This document shows, piece after piece, positions 42,938 through 51,750 of a stretch of DNA of 64,000 bases. The position numbers and the translations under genes are program-made. Within the stretch, counting starts at the first letter, position 1. The number at the start of each line of letters is the position of its first letter. Source of the DNA: Candidatus Poseidoniaceae archaeon (GTDB lineage Archaea > Thermoplasmatota > Poseidoniia > Poseidoniales > Poseidoniaceae); NCBI GenBank assembly GCA_016777125.1, contig JADHSC010000001.1, positions 1 to 64,000 of the forward strand, read 5' to 3'. The notes below the pieces were generated by a model, which searched no databases, was not told the DNA's origin, and saw nothing but the letters and a program-made list of their open reading frames with translations.

Positions 42938-45729
42938 AGGGCGTTTGTATGAACCACAATCTCAGTGAATTCGGAGGAATTCATTTCTCCGGAAAACTAC
43001 GTCCTTCCCAAGTTGCAGCCGTATCAGTAATAGAACCGGAATTAGATTTGAAAGGTAAGCATTTACACATTGTCGCTCCTCCTGGATCTGGAAAAACAGT
43101 GCTTGGATTATATGTCTGGTCAGACCTCGTTCGAAAGCCTACGCTGGTTTTATCTCCCAATTCAGCAATCCAAGCGCAATGGGCTGCACGTACATCGTTG
43201 TTCGACCTTGATGGGAAAGAAGATTTGATCAGCACAGATTCAAAGAACCCCGGTCTACTGACTTCGTTAACATATCAATCTATCACTATGCCAAAGAAAG
43301 GTGGAGAAGACTTAGATGAAAGTGCTCTTCAGTTATGGAATTTAAATCTCATCGAAAAAGGAGAAGCTGAAAGCAGTGAATCGGCTGAAGCATGGATTTT
43401 AGATTTGAAGGTTAAGAATCCAGATTATTATAAATCACGTCTATCGGTCTATAGCAAAAAGGTACGAGATGACCTAGCACAACATGGCAACGCAATGTGG
43501 ACATTACACGACTCCTCTAGAGAGACACTTATCCGTCTAAAGGAGATTGGAATTGGATTGATTATTCTTGATGAATGCCATCATATGCTACATCATTGGG
43601 GCAGAGTGCTTGCAGAGGTACGAGAATTCTTTGATGATCCAATCGTTTTGGGACTAACTGCAACCCCTCCGGACTATTCTCAAATTGATGAAGAAGATGC
43701 GAAGCGGTATCAAGAGTTCTTTGGCGAAATCGATTATGAAGTTCCTGTACCCGCTCTTGTACGAGATTCTAACCTTGCACCTTACCAAGACCTGTGTTAC
43801 TTCGTCCGCCCTGAAAATAAGGAATTAGAGTATATTTCAACGGTTGATGATGAATTCGACCAACTTCTATCGGAAGTTCAGAGGCCAACTGAAGACGAAA
43901 AAAGAGTACCTGAACTTCAACGATGGATTTTCGACGTACTCGATAAGCGAATCTTGCCTGGAGGGAAAAGCGTCACTTGGCAAAAATTCCATACCAAAAA
44001 CTCCGATTTTGCCGATGCTGCCCGGATTTATTTGACAAAAAACCAGATTAAATTACCTCAAGGAGTCCCTAGCCCTCCGACGGATTTGCTGAATTCAGGC
44101 CTTAACAAGCTCTCATACTTACGTCCGGTTTTGGATCGATACGTTCGTCATGGACTTCGCCGTTCTGAATCAACCGAAGATCATCGACGAGGAGAAGATC
44201 TCACAAAACGGTTGAGGCTCTTGGGGATTCAAATTACCGAAACCGGTTCAAGGCCATGTGCTTCTCCAGTTGGACGTATTATGGCCTATTCATCTTCTAA
44301 GGTCAAGGCCATTTCGGATATCATTACCACTGAAATGCAATCCTTGGGACCAGATATTCGGGCAGTAGTCATCACCGATTTTGAGAAAACCTCTGCAACA
44401 ACTCTGGTCGAGGGAGTTCTCGATGAAGAGGCGGGAGGTGCTGTTGCAGCATTTAGAGCATTAGTGGATTGTTCTTCTGGCGATCTGCTCGATCCTATAT
44501 TGATGACTGGAAGTACCGTTCTTGTTGATGATGATTTAGCGGAACGATTCCTTGAGGCAGCTCGAGCATGGATTGCAGAAAGAGAACTGAAAATCGTACT
44601 TTCAGACAACCAAAAAGGCCGTTATCATGAAATTGTAGGAAAAGGAAAGGATTGGATTCCTCGATATTATTCGATGATGATTACAGAATTCTTCCAAAAT
44701 GGTTTGACAAAATGCCTCATTGGAACGAGAGGACTTCTAGGAGAAGGTTGGGATGCTTCAAAGATTAACGTGCTCATTGACTTGACAACTGTCACAACCA
44801 GTATGAGCATTAACCAACTTAGAGGACGTTCTATTCGCTTAGACAAAGAATGGCCGGAGAAGGTTGCAAACAATTGGGACATTGTATGCTTAGCAGAGGA
44901 ATTCACAAACGGGTTTGCTGATTACAATCGATTCAAGGAGAAGCACAAGCAATTGTACGGTGTCTGTGATGATGGTGCTATTGAGAAAGGCGTCGGTCAC
45001 GTACACGCAGCCTTTACAGAAGCACAGCCTGAAGGAATAAGCGAAGGCATGGCATTGTTCAATGAGGAGATGTTAAGGAGATCACGTAACAGAATTCGAA
45101 GTCGAGAGTTATGGGGTATAGGACAGCCATTCTCAGCACTGCCAACACAAGCAGTGGAAACAAAGTGTGCTGCAGGATTTGCAGGAGGATTTAATTTCGG
45201 GGTTAGAAAAAGTCCCTGGACTGATGAATCTTTGATTCAAGCAATTGCAGATGCGATCTCAAACAGCCTCATCCATACGGGCCATATCTCCGCAAATTGT
45301 CGAACATCTGGTGGTGACAGAGGAGGTGGATGGCTTCGAGTACATCTAAACAACAGCACAGAAGAAGAAGCAGCAATATTCACTGAAGCACTTGAAGAGG
45401 TCCTCGGTCGACTCGAAAAGCCGCGGTATGTCATTTCCAGATCTTCGCGCTTCTTGGAAGAGACTTGGCTTACGAAACTTCTTCCTGAAGTATTAGCGAA
45501 GTACATGAGACCAATAAAAAGTCAACTCGTAATGTATCATTCAGTCCCTAAAATCTTAGCAGGTAAGGCTGACGATGCTGAGGTGTTCCTCAAATATTGG
45601 GAAGAATTTGTCAGCCCTGCAGAGTTATTTTACGCACATAGTAAGGAAGGGAAGAAGAAATTAGAGTTTATCCGACAACTAGGGAGGACGCCAAAGAACT
45701 CTCTCCACAGAAAGGAAATCTTCCTATGA
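42934..45729 (+). CDS. SF2 DEAD/DEAH-type helicase
   Basis: 931 aa. KLRPSQVAAVSVIEPELDLKGKHLHIVAPPGSGKTVLGL gives the Q-like motif and Walker A (GSGKT ~51-55). IGLIILDECHHMLHHWG is Walker B DECH, LGLTATPPDY motif III, LLGEGWDASKINVLIDL motif V and NQLRGRSIRLD motif VI (QxxGRxxR). There is a ~150-residue insertion between motifs III and IV. The C-terminal ~200 residues are not recognised. The ATG overlaps the stop of the zinc-ribbon/repeat gene (ATGA); an alternative ATG is at 42949. It resembles ResIII/SSL2-type helicases, but DNA versus RNA substrate is not decidable. Confidence 0.88.
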   Translation: MKGVCMNHNLSEFGGIHFSGKLRPSQVAAVSVIEPELDLKGKHLHIVAPPGSGKTVLGLYVWSDLVRKPTLVLSPNSAIQAQWAARTSLFDLDGKEDLISTDSKNPGLLTSLTYQSITMPKKGGEDLDESALQLWNLNLIEKGEAESSESAEAWILDLKVKNPDYYKSRLSVYSKKVRDDLAQHGNAMWTLHDSSRETLIRLKEIGIGLIILDECHHMLHHWGRVLAEVREFFDDPIVLGLTATPPDYSQIDEEDAKRYQEFFGEIDYEVPVPALVRDSNLAPYQDLCYFVRPENKELEYISTVDDEFDQLLSEVQRPTEDEKRVPELQRWIFDVLDKRILPGGKSVTWQKFHTKNSDFADAARIYLTKNQIKLPQGVPSPPTDLLNSGLNKLSYLRPVLDRYVRHGLRRSESTEDHRRGEDLTKRLRLLGIQITETGSRPCASPVGRIMAYSSSKVKAISDIITTEMQSLGPDIRAVVITDFEKTSATTLVEGVLDEEAGGAVAAFRALVDCSSGDLLDPILMTGSTVLVDDDLAERFLEAARAWIAERELKIVLSDNQKGRYHEIVGKGKDWIPRYYSMMITEFFQNGLTKCLIGTRGLLGEGWDASKINVLIDLTTVTTSMSINQLRGRSIRLDKEWPEKVANNWDIVCLAEEFTNGFADYNRFKEKHKQLYGVCDDGAIEKGVGHVHAAFTEAQPEGISEGMALFNEEMLRRSRNRIRSRELWGIGQPFSALPTQAVETKCAAGFAGGFNFGVRKSPWTDESLIQAIADAISNSLIHTGHISANCRTSGGDRGGGWLRVHLNNSTEEEAAIFTEALEEVLGRLEKPRYVISRSSRFLEETWLTKLLPEVLAKYMRPIKSQLVMYHSVPKILAGKADDAEVFLKYWEEFVSPAELFYAHSKEGKKKLEFIRQLGRTPKNSLHRKEIFL

Positions 45730-46347
45730 GCAACTTGGGCAAGTAAGGCCACTACCCTTACACGACTCACAGAATCGCTCTCTACACTGATAACATCGGA
45801 AATCAAAGGCAGAAATAGATTTTGGACAGTTCGGGCCTGCACATATTTCATCAGACTTGGCTTCATTTTTTGCTACTCCTTCTGAAACATTATCCCAGAA
45901 ACTATAGTCAACTGATTGAGATGAAACTTCTGCGGTGTCTTGAATACTCAATCCGAGGGTTGACATAACAGACTGATTGTTGAAAAATGGCTTTGCAGCC
46001 TTTTCACCAACGTTGAATAAACTCGAATAAGCTTTGATTGCTTCGTCTACTGTAGTTACTGTCACTCCACTGGAATGTATTTTAGCAATTATTGATCTAT
46101 AGTGATAAGTTCCGTAATCAATCGGCGTTCGATTATTTGTTGTTCTTGGCATTTGATTGGCCGGCGTGATTGTCATAATCCCGAGCATTACAAGTATTTG
46201 TGCAAATAATGCAAAACCCACAAAAATGGCTAATATAAGCCATAATCCTGGATCAGCGGGATCACGAAAGGTTTGAATCATGAATCCTATAGATAAAATA
46301 AAAAGGACAGAAAATTTGTTGCTTGAAAAGTTTATTTTTACAGGCAT
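45724..46347 (-). CDS. Membrane protein with C-terminal zinc-finger domain
   Basis: 207 aa. Two N-terminal membrane helices (FSVLFILSIGFMIQTF and PGLWLILAIFVGFALFAQILVMLGIMTI), a cytoplasmic helical region, and a C-terminal cysteine-rich module CAGPNCPKSISAFDFRCYQCRERFCESCKGSGLTCPSCS. The module has eight Cys that could bind two zinc ions in a RING/B-box or AN1-like cross-brace. Convergent with the helicase, overlapping its end by 6 bp. The leader contains a candidate structured RNA and a TATA box. Function unknown. Confidence 0.7.
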   Translation of the reverse strand: MPVKINFSSNKFSVLFILSIGFMIQTFRDPADPGLWLILAIFVGFALFAQILVMLGIMTITPANQMPRTTNNRTPIDYGTYHYRSIIAKIHSSGVTVTTVDEAIKAYSSLFNVGEKAAKPFFNNQSVMSTLGLSIQDTAEVSSQSVDYSFWDNVSEGVAKNEAKSDEICAGPNCPKSISAFDFRCYQCRERFCESCKGSGLTCPSCS

Positions 46348-46373
46348 ATTATCACGAGATGTGGCTAGGCGCT

Positions 46374-46450
46374 GTCCCCGAGCGCCGTCGCCGATTGTTT
46401 CTATGGCCTCGATTCGAGAAATGTCACAGTCCTAAGACTCCATTGGGGAC
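46374..46450 (-). ncRNA. Candidate structured leader RNA
   Basis: 77-nt GC-rich element in an AT-rich spacer, closed by GTCCCC/GGGGAC (first base 46450, last 46374 on the minus strand), with internal hairpins AGTC-TTAG-GACT and CTCGA-A-TCGAG. A competing hairpin GGCGCT-cggggac-AGCGCC (46368-46386) would break the closing stem. It has no T-loop consensus, so it is not a tRNA. It starts about 27 bp downstream of a TATA-like box. Could be a riboregulator of the zinc-finger membrane gene or a separate small RNA. Confidence 0.35.
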
Positions 46451-46473
46451 GATTTTACTTACTTGCAAGCAGT

Positions 46474-46483
46474 ATATAAATAA
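46474..46483 (-). promoter_or_regulatory. Putative TATA box upstream of the structured leader
   Basis: Minus-strand TTATTTATAT. Its centre is about 27 bp from base 46450, where the closing stem of the structured element begins, which is the normal archaeal TATA-to-start distance. It lies against the stop codon of the primase gene. Confidence 0.4.
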
Positions 46484-47764
46484 TCAGTCTCTGACAACCA
46501 TTCTAATGCTTGGTTCACTCTTTCCTGCGAGTTTCTCATATTGAGAACTATCAATCGGAATACCAAGTTTAGTTAGCAATGTTAAATGCGCTCTTGAATA
46601 GATTGATTTAGAATTATTATTGTCTATAATTGATATGAACTTTGGCTCATTGTGCCATATACCATCATCATCCATTATACCCGAGATTCGAACCCAATAA
46701 TGCTCTCTTTGTTTTAGGTTCTCTGATAATTTCTCCATCCCTAGATCCTTTAGAATTTTTACTACCTTCGCCCTCGTGATGGATTCAGGGCAAATGAACA
46801 GAACTCTTTCACCATCTGAAAAAAGAGCACCATAGCCTAGATTCTCCACCTCGATTAGATTGTTTAACCGTTCAAAGCATTCAGCATCCGTCCCCCATGA
46901 GTAAGGCGTCCAAAAGAGGAGTGCACTTCTATCCTCAGTCCCAGGTAAGTGATTACTAACCTCCATAATATAGGAGTGTTCATGTTCAACAACTGTTTGT
47001 CTTTTTTCTTTTACTGGTGCTTTGACAATGGCCTTGGCTTTCTTTGGGATGATAACGGCATGATCGATCTTAGGTATTTGTTCTAGAAGTTTTTTCAGGG
47101 GCATATCAAAATGATTCGCATCTATGCTTGTGCATTGAAAACCAGTTTTTCCATGAATAGATCCTGGTAAACGAATGATTCTACGAGTGTCTGCAGTAAT
47201 TCGTTCATCGACTTCAAAACCTTGCTTCAAGACTCGTGAAAGCAATTCTTTACGCTCATTTCGAACCGTTTCCTCTCGTTCTTTCGGATCAGGGATTCCA
47301 AATTTAGTACGGTCTGTATCTTTGTAGATGAGATGAAATCCCTTACTTCCAGAGAATGTAGCATTAACAAATTCAACCGATTCATTCTCCATAACAAAGG
47401 CGTGAAGACCTTTTGCAACGTTCTTAGCCCTTTCCAAATTTTTCAAACTCAATGGAGCTACATCAATGTCAAACACAATAAGATGGTCAATGAGAATTGG
47501 ATAGGAAGTTTCAGTATCTCGTAATCGAGGTAGGTCTATTGGATTCAACCATGAAGATGTCGAGACATACAAATCGCTTGGAAAATCCTTCCCGATGGAT
47601 TTCATTAATGTGTCATGGTTCCGTATTCGTCTCTTGCAAGTCACCCATCGGCCTTCAAAGGTCCTCCATCTAAACTGATGTTGACTTGGCTTAGAAAGCC
47701 AATCGAATTGTATCGTATTCGACTTGTAATGGGCAATGATTTGTTCATTCCAAGTTGAGTCCAT
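46484..47764 (-). CDS. priS: DNA primase small subunit-like protein (archaeo-eukaryotic primase fold)
   Basis: 426 aa. DLYVSTSSWLNPIDL...DHLIVFDIDV contains the DxD metal motif; FVNATFSGSKGFHLIYKD is the SGxxGxH nucleotide-binding motif; ITADTRRIIRLPGSIHGKTGFQC is motif III with the RLPGSxHGKTG form of PriS. The C-terminal ~170 residues are an extra region not recognised, longer than most archaeal PriS. Expected to synthesise primers with PriL, which is not in the window. It lies 8 bp downstream of sucD and is apparently read from the sucCD operon. Confidence 0.82.
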   Translation of the reverse strand: MDSTWNEQIIAHYKSNTIQFDWLSKPSQHQFRWRTFEGRWVTCKRRIRNHDTLMKSIGKDFPSDLYVSTSSWLNPIDLPRLRDTETSYPILIDHLIVFDIDVAPLSLKNLERAKNVAKGLHAFVMENESVEFVNATFSGSKGFHLIYKDTDRTKFGIPDPKEREETVRNERKELLSRVLKQGFEVDERITADTRRIIRLPGSIHGKTGFQCTSIDANHFDMPLKKLLEQIPKIDHAVIIPKKAKAIVKAPVKEKRQTVVEHEHSYIMEVSNHLPGTEDRSALLFWTPYSWGTDAECFERLNNLIEVENLGYGALFSDGERVLFICPESITRAKVVKILKDLGMEKLSENLKQREHYWVRISGIMDDDGIWHNEPKFISIIDNNNSKSIYSRAHLTLLTKLGIPIDSSQYEKLAGKSEPSIRMVVRD

Positions 47765-47772
47765 GAGAACCC

Positions 47773-48696
47773 TCAGCGTAGGCCTGCTGCTTTGAGGGAT
47801 TCAAGCAAAACTGCTCCAAGTTCCGATGGATCTCGAGCGCAAGCAATGCCTGCTGCCTCAAATGCTTCGAATTTCTCTTCTGCAGTTCCCTTTCCGCCAG
47901 AAATGATTGCTCCGGCGTGTCCCATTCGCTTACCTGGTGGTGCAGTTGCACCAGCAACGAAACCAACGATTGGTTTTGTGACATTCTCTTTTGCCCAAGC
48001 AGCTGCTTCTTGTTCTGCATTTCCACCGATTTCGCCAATCATAACGATGGCTTCAGTTTGAGAATCTGCTTCAAATGCTGCAAGGCATTCAATGAAACCT
48101 GTTCCGTTGACAGGGTCTCCACCAATACCAACACAGGTTGATTGTCCTTCATCTATGCTCATTGTTTGAGCAACTGCTTCGTAGGTTAAGGTCCCTGATT
48201 TAGAGACAATCCCTATTCTTCCTTTTGCATGGATATGCCCAGGCATGATTCCGATTTTTGCACCGCCACCATCGCCTGGAGTAATGATTCCAGGACAATT
48301 AGGACCAATGAGTCGAACACCTGGTCGGTTTTCAACAAACGCTACAGCCTTGACCATATCGAGTGTTGGAATACCTTCCGTGATACAAACAACGACGCCT
48401 TCCCCTTTGATTTGATCAAATGCATCAGCGGCTTCCATAATCGCTTCTGCTGCAAATGGAGGTGGCACGTAAATGACTGTAGCATCAGCATCTGTTGTTT
48501 CAATTGCCTCAAACATGGAATTCCAAACAGGATATGAATTCCCTTGTAAGTCTACTGTTTGTCCGCCTTTTCCAGGTGTACATCCACCAACAATATTGGT
48601 GCCGTATTCAACCATCTTGTCAGCGTGGAACATTCCTTGCTTTCCTGTTATTCCTTGTACCAGTACCTTTGCGTCTTCTTCAATCCAAATAGCCAT
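47773..48696 (-). CDS. sucD: Succinate--CoA ligase (ADP/GDP-forming) subunit alpha
   Basis: 307 aa from ATG at 48696, which overlaps the sucC stop in [40 protein letters not shown] is the CoA-binding N-terminus. [13 protein letters not shown] and [19 protein letters not shown] supply the catalytic His (GHAGA) and phosphate-binding helix. TCA-cycle substrate-level phosphorylation. Translationally coupled with sucC. Confidence 0.97.
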   Translation of the reverse strand: MAIWIEEDAKVLVQGITGKQGMFHADKMVEYGTNIVGGCTPGKGGQTVDLQGNSYPVWNSMFEAIETTDADATVIYVPPPFAAEAIMEAADAFDQIKGEGVVVCITEGIPTLDMVKAVAFVENRPGVRLIGPNCPGIITPGDGGGAKIGIMPGHIHAKGRIGIVSKSGTLTYEAVAQTMSIDEGQSTCVGIGGDPVNGTGFIECLAAFEADSQTEAIVMIGEIGGNAEQEAAAWAKENVTKPIVGFVAGATAPPGKRMGHAGAIISGGKGTAEEKFEAFEAAGIACARDPSELGAVLLESLKAAGLR

Positions 48697-49904
48697 CACA
48701 CATCGCCTCCGATGAGTTCTACAATCTTTTGAGCACCTTCAGCAAGGTCATCAGCAGGATGTATGTTGAGAGTTGAAGAGGCCAGGATTGCCTTACCTTC
48801 ATCGACGTTAGTTCCTGCGAGTCTGACAACAAGAGGAACGGTTAGTCCAAGAGATTCAGTAGCAGCAATTACACCTCGAGCAATGATATCACAACGCATA
48901 ATACCACCAAAAATGTTCACGAGAATTCCTTTTACATTTGGATCTTCAAGGATGATTGAAAAGGCTGTTTTAACCTGCTCTTCGTTTGCTCCACCACCTA
49001 CATCAAGGAAATTTGCAGGCTCTCCTCCGTAGAGTTTGATGACATCCATCGTTGCCATAGCCAGTCCTGCTCCGTTGACTAAACATCCAATGTTTCCATC
49101 GAGTTTAACGTAGGAAAGACCTGTTTCCTTAGCACGGATTTCAACGTCCTCTTCCTCAGAAAGATCCCGAATGTCATCCCAGGATTTATGCCTGAATTCT
49201 GCATTCTCATCAAAACTTACCTTCGCATCGAGCGCAATCATTTCATCATCTGAAGAACGGACAAGTGGATTAATCTCAACCATTGCACAATCTTCCTTGA
49301 GGAACAGAGAATACAATGCTTTCAACATCTTTCCAAAGGATTTGTGAGCAGCACCGTGGAGTCCAAGAGCGAGACCAAGATCTCTAATTTGATAGCCAAG
49401 TAGACCTGCATTAGGGTCAATGTTCAGTTTATGGAGAAGTTCAGGAGTTTCCTCGGCAACCTCTTCAATATCCATTCCACCTTCAGTTGATGCCATAACC
49501 AGAACTGATTTTTGTTCACGGTCTACAAGCAGAGCAAGGTAGTATTCGTGCGCAATGTCGCAACCAGACTCGACGTACAAATGGTTCACAAGTTTACCTT
49601 CTTCACCTGTTTGTTTTGTAACCAAAATATTACCAAGAATATTTTTCGAATAGGTTCCAACATCATCTTTTGAAAAGGCGATTTTAACTCCGCCTTCCAT
49701 TACCAAGTCTCGACTACCAGGAGAGTAAAGATTCCCTTTTCCTCTCCCTCCTGCATGGATTTGAGATTTAACTGCAACAACTTTCGATTGAAGATGATCG
49801 TATGCATCGAGTGCTTCTGATACGGACGTACAGTGAACGCCTTCAACGACTTTTACACCATGTTGCTTGAACAATGCTTTTCCTTGGTATTCGTGGATAT
49901 TCAT
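48696..49904 (-). CDS. sucC: Succinate--CoA ligase subunit beta
   Basis: 402 aa. [17 protein letters not shown] is the invariant SucC start, followed by the ATP-grasp segment [47 protein letters not shown] and [17 protein letters not shown] are further signatures, and [14 protein letters not shown] closes the power helix region. Forms the sucC-sucD operon, with the primase gene downstream. Divergent from the nucleotidyltransferase gene. Confidence 0.97.
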   Translation of the reverse strand: MNIHEYQGKALFKQHGVKVVEGVHCTSVSEALDAYDHLQSKVVAVKSQIHAGGRGKGNLYSPGSRDLVMEGGVKIAFSKDDVGTYSKNILGNILVTKQTGEEGKLVNHLYVESGCDIAHEYYLALLVDREQKSVLVMASTEGGMDIEEVAEETPELLHKLNIDPNAGLLGYQIRDLGLALGLHGAAHKSFGKMLKALYSLFLKEDCAMVEINPLVRSSDDEMIALDAKVSFDENAEFRHKSWDDIRDLSEEEDVEIRAKETGLSYVKLDGNIGCLVNGAGLAMATMDVIKLYGGEPANFLDVGGGANEEQVKTAFSIILEDPNVKGILVNIFGGIMRCDIIARGVIAATESLGLTVPLVVRLAGTNVDEGKAILASSTLNIHPADDLAEGAQKIVELIGGDV

Positions 49905-49995
49905 ACTATCACTGATACCTGCGAATGGAAGAACGTCTTTGAACTGTGCGGAAAGGTTTCCTTGTGATTCCAGGAACGAAAGGGTACAACTTCAA

Positions 49996-51021
49996 ATGCC
50001 AAAACATTGCCCCAAAACCATGCAAGTCGTGGTTTTAGCAGGGGGTTTTGGAACTCGGCTGCGTCCATGGACATATGGCATTCCAAAACCAATCCTTCCA
50101 ATGTTGGACAAAACGTTACTCGAACACGTCGTAGAAGTCATGCCAAGCGACAAAGTCGACGAAGTCATAGTAGCTGGCGGATACAAAATCGATATGATTG
50201 AGCAATATTTCAAAGAGAACGAAGTCCCATTCGACGTGCGGATCGTAACAGAGCGTGAACCCCTAGGTACCGGAGGAGCTCTTGGGAATTGCCGAGATAT
50301 CATCTCAGGAACTTTTGCATGCCTAAACGGTGACATCATCTCATCGCTCAATATGCAAAAGGGAATCGAACTACAACAGAAGAACGGAGGTGTTGGAACA
50401 CTTGCACTATGGGAAGTTGAGGACCCAACCCGCTTTGGAATCGTTGGAATTGATGAACATAATAGGATTACTCAATTCAAAGAAAAACCAAAACAAGAGG
50501 AAGTATTTTCTAATTTGATTAATGCTGGATCCTATCTTTTCGAAGAAGATATTTTTTCATACATTCCCATGGGGAAATGTTCTCTTGAACGAGAGGTGTT
50601 TCCAGTCTTGGCTGGAGAGAACGAATTGAATGGTTATCCATTTGAAGGATATTTTATTGATGCAGGAACACCTGAGAGTTGGTCTGCTGGAGTTCAGGCA
50701 TGTATTGCAAACCATCGATGGAAATCAGGTGTCAGAAAAGGAAGTAATTGGCATGCTGATTCATCTGTCCAAATCGGAACAAATTGTCATGTCGAACATA
50801 CCATGCTCGCTAAGAAAACTCGAATCGATGATGCAATTTTATCGAGGTGTAGTTTACTTGAAGGCGTCCTGATTAAAGAAAAATCAATACTACGCAATAC
50901 AATGGTGGGAAGAGATACGGTTATTGGAAAGAATTGTCATCTGAACAATGTTGTAGTCGACCACGATTCTGTGATACCCGATGGTACTGTTCTTAATGAC
51001 ACAAAATGGCCAATTAAATGA
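49996..51021 (+). CDS. Sugar-1-phosphate nucleotidyltransferase with left-handed beta-helix tail
   Basis: 341 aa from ATG at 49996; ATG at 50020 (MQVVVLAGGFGTRL) is an equally plausible start. The ORF-track start inside the divergent sucC region is rejected. VVLAGGFGTRLRPWTYGIPKPILPMLDK is the NTP-transferase signature, with EPLGTGGALGN and FACLNGDIISS downstream. The C-terminal hexapeptide-like repeats (SVQIGTNCHV, TRIDDAILSRCSLLEGVLIKEKSILRNTMVGRDTVIGKNCHLNNVVV) form a left-handed beta helix. Probably activates mannose- or glucose-1-phosphate for surface glycans; the exact sugar is not decidable. Confidence 0.88.
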   Translation: MPKHCPKTMQVVVLAGGFGTRLRPWTYGIPKPILPMLDKTLLEHVVEVMPSDKVDEVIVAGGYKIDMIEQYFKENEVPFDVRIVTEREPLGTGGALGNCRDIISGTFACLNGDIISSLNMQKGIELQQKNGGVGTLALWEVEDPTRFGIVGIDEHNRITQFKEKPKQEEVFSNLINAGSYLFEEDIFSYIPMGKCSLEREVFPVLAGENELNGYPFEGYFIDAGTPESWSAGVQACIANHRWKSGVRKGSNWHADSSVQIGTNCHVEHTMLAKKTRIDDAILSRCSLLEGVLIKEKSILRNTMVGRDTVIGKNCHLNNVVVDHDSVIPDGTVLNDTKWPIK

Positions 51022-51066
51022 GCCATGTGTGGAAGGACTCAAGAAGAACAATACACACGCATCACT

Positions 51067-51732
51067 ATGCAGCCACTAATTGTTGTCAATTTCAAAACAT
51101 ACGCATCTGCGTTAGGGTTGAACGCTGTGAATTTAGCAAAGGCCATGGAGAGAGCTTCTGAAGACCACGTTCGCATGGTTGCAGTTGTTTCCGCTTTTGA
51201 TCTAAGTTCAGTTGTAAAAGCAGCACCATCACTCGAAATTTGGACCCAACATCTAGATCCTGTTGGATTTGGCTCCAATACGGGATGGTTACAACCAGAT
51301 AACGCTATAGAACACGGTGCTAATGGGACTATTATCAATCATGCTGAACATAAATCTGAGCATTCTAGAATAGAAAAACTGATTCAAACACTTCCTGAAG
51401 AGTTCCCGATTTGTGCCTGTGCTATTGATGTAAATGAAGCACAGTCTCTTGCAAAGATGAATCCTACATTCATTGCAGTAGAGCCTCCTGAACTTATCGG
51501 TGGGGACATCTCTGTAACATCAGCAGATCCAGCCATTGTTCAAGATACTGTAAAGGCAGTCCAGGACATTAATCCTAACGTCCGAGTCCTTTGTGGAGCG
51601 GGCGTGAAAGATGGCAATGATGTACGGACTGCGGTGGAATTAGGCGCTCATGGAGTCCTTTTGGCATCAGGTGTTACGAAAGCGACAGATGTTGACATGG
51701 TACTGAAAGACCTTGTCAATGGATTGAAATGA
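51067..51732 (+). CDS. tpiA: Triosephosphate isomerase, archaeal type
   Basis: 221 aa from ATG at 51067 (MQPLIVVNFKTYASA), matching the short archaeal TIM; ORF-track residues before it are rejected. NFKTY holds the Asn/Lys pair, TIINHAEHK the catalytic His, and FIAVEPPELIGGDISV the catalytic Glu with the flexible loop. VLCGAGVKDGNDVRTAVELGAHGVLLASGVTKA forms the phosphate-binding end. Interconverts DHAP and G3P in glycolysis and gluconeogenesis. Confidence 0.95.
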   Translation: MQPLIVVNFKTYASALGLNAVNLAKAMERASEDHVRMVAVVSAFDLSSVVKAAPSLEIWTQHLDPVGFGSNTGWLQPDNAIEHGANGTIINHAEHKSEHSRIEKLIQTLPEEFPICACAIDVNEAQSLAKMNPTFIAVEPPELIGGDISVTSADPAIVQDTVKAVQDINPNVRVLCGAGVKDGNDVRTAVELGAHGVLLASGVTKATDVDMVLKDLVNGLK

Positions 51733-51750
51733 AGTTGGAAGGTTTTTCCC

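Noticed and set aside
42439-42984. Minus-strand ORF of 181 aa rich in GGPPPGGPDFFGP
   Set aside because: It is the antisense shadow of the GPPGPKK repeat in the + strand gene; the open frame follows from the repeat's composition, and it lacks an RBS and conserved domain.
46374-46450. tRNA-like element (7-bp GTCCCC closing stem, 77 nt)
   Set aside because: Neither strand has a T-loop consensus or a plausible anticodon arm, so I kept it only as a candidate structured RNA.
46323-46544. 73-aa + strand ORF over the zinc-finger gene leader
   Set aside because: No RBS, overlaps the end of the primase gene and has no domain; the region is better explained as a leader with hairpins.
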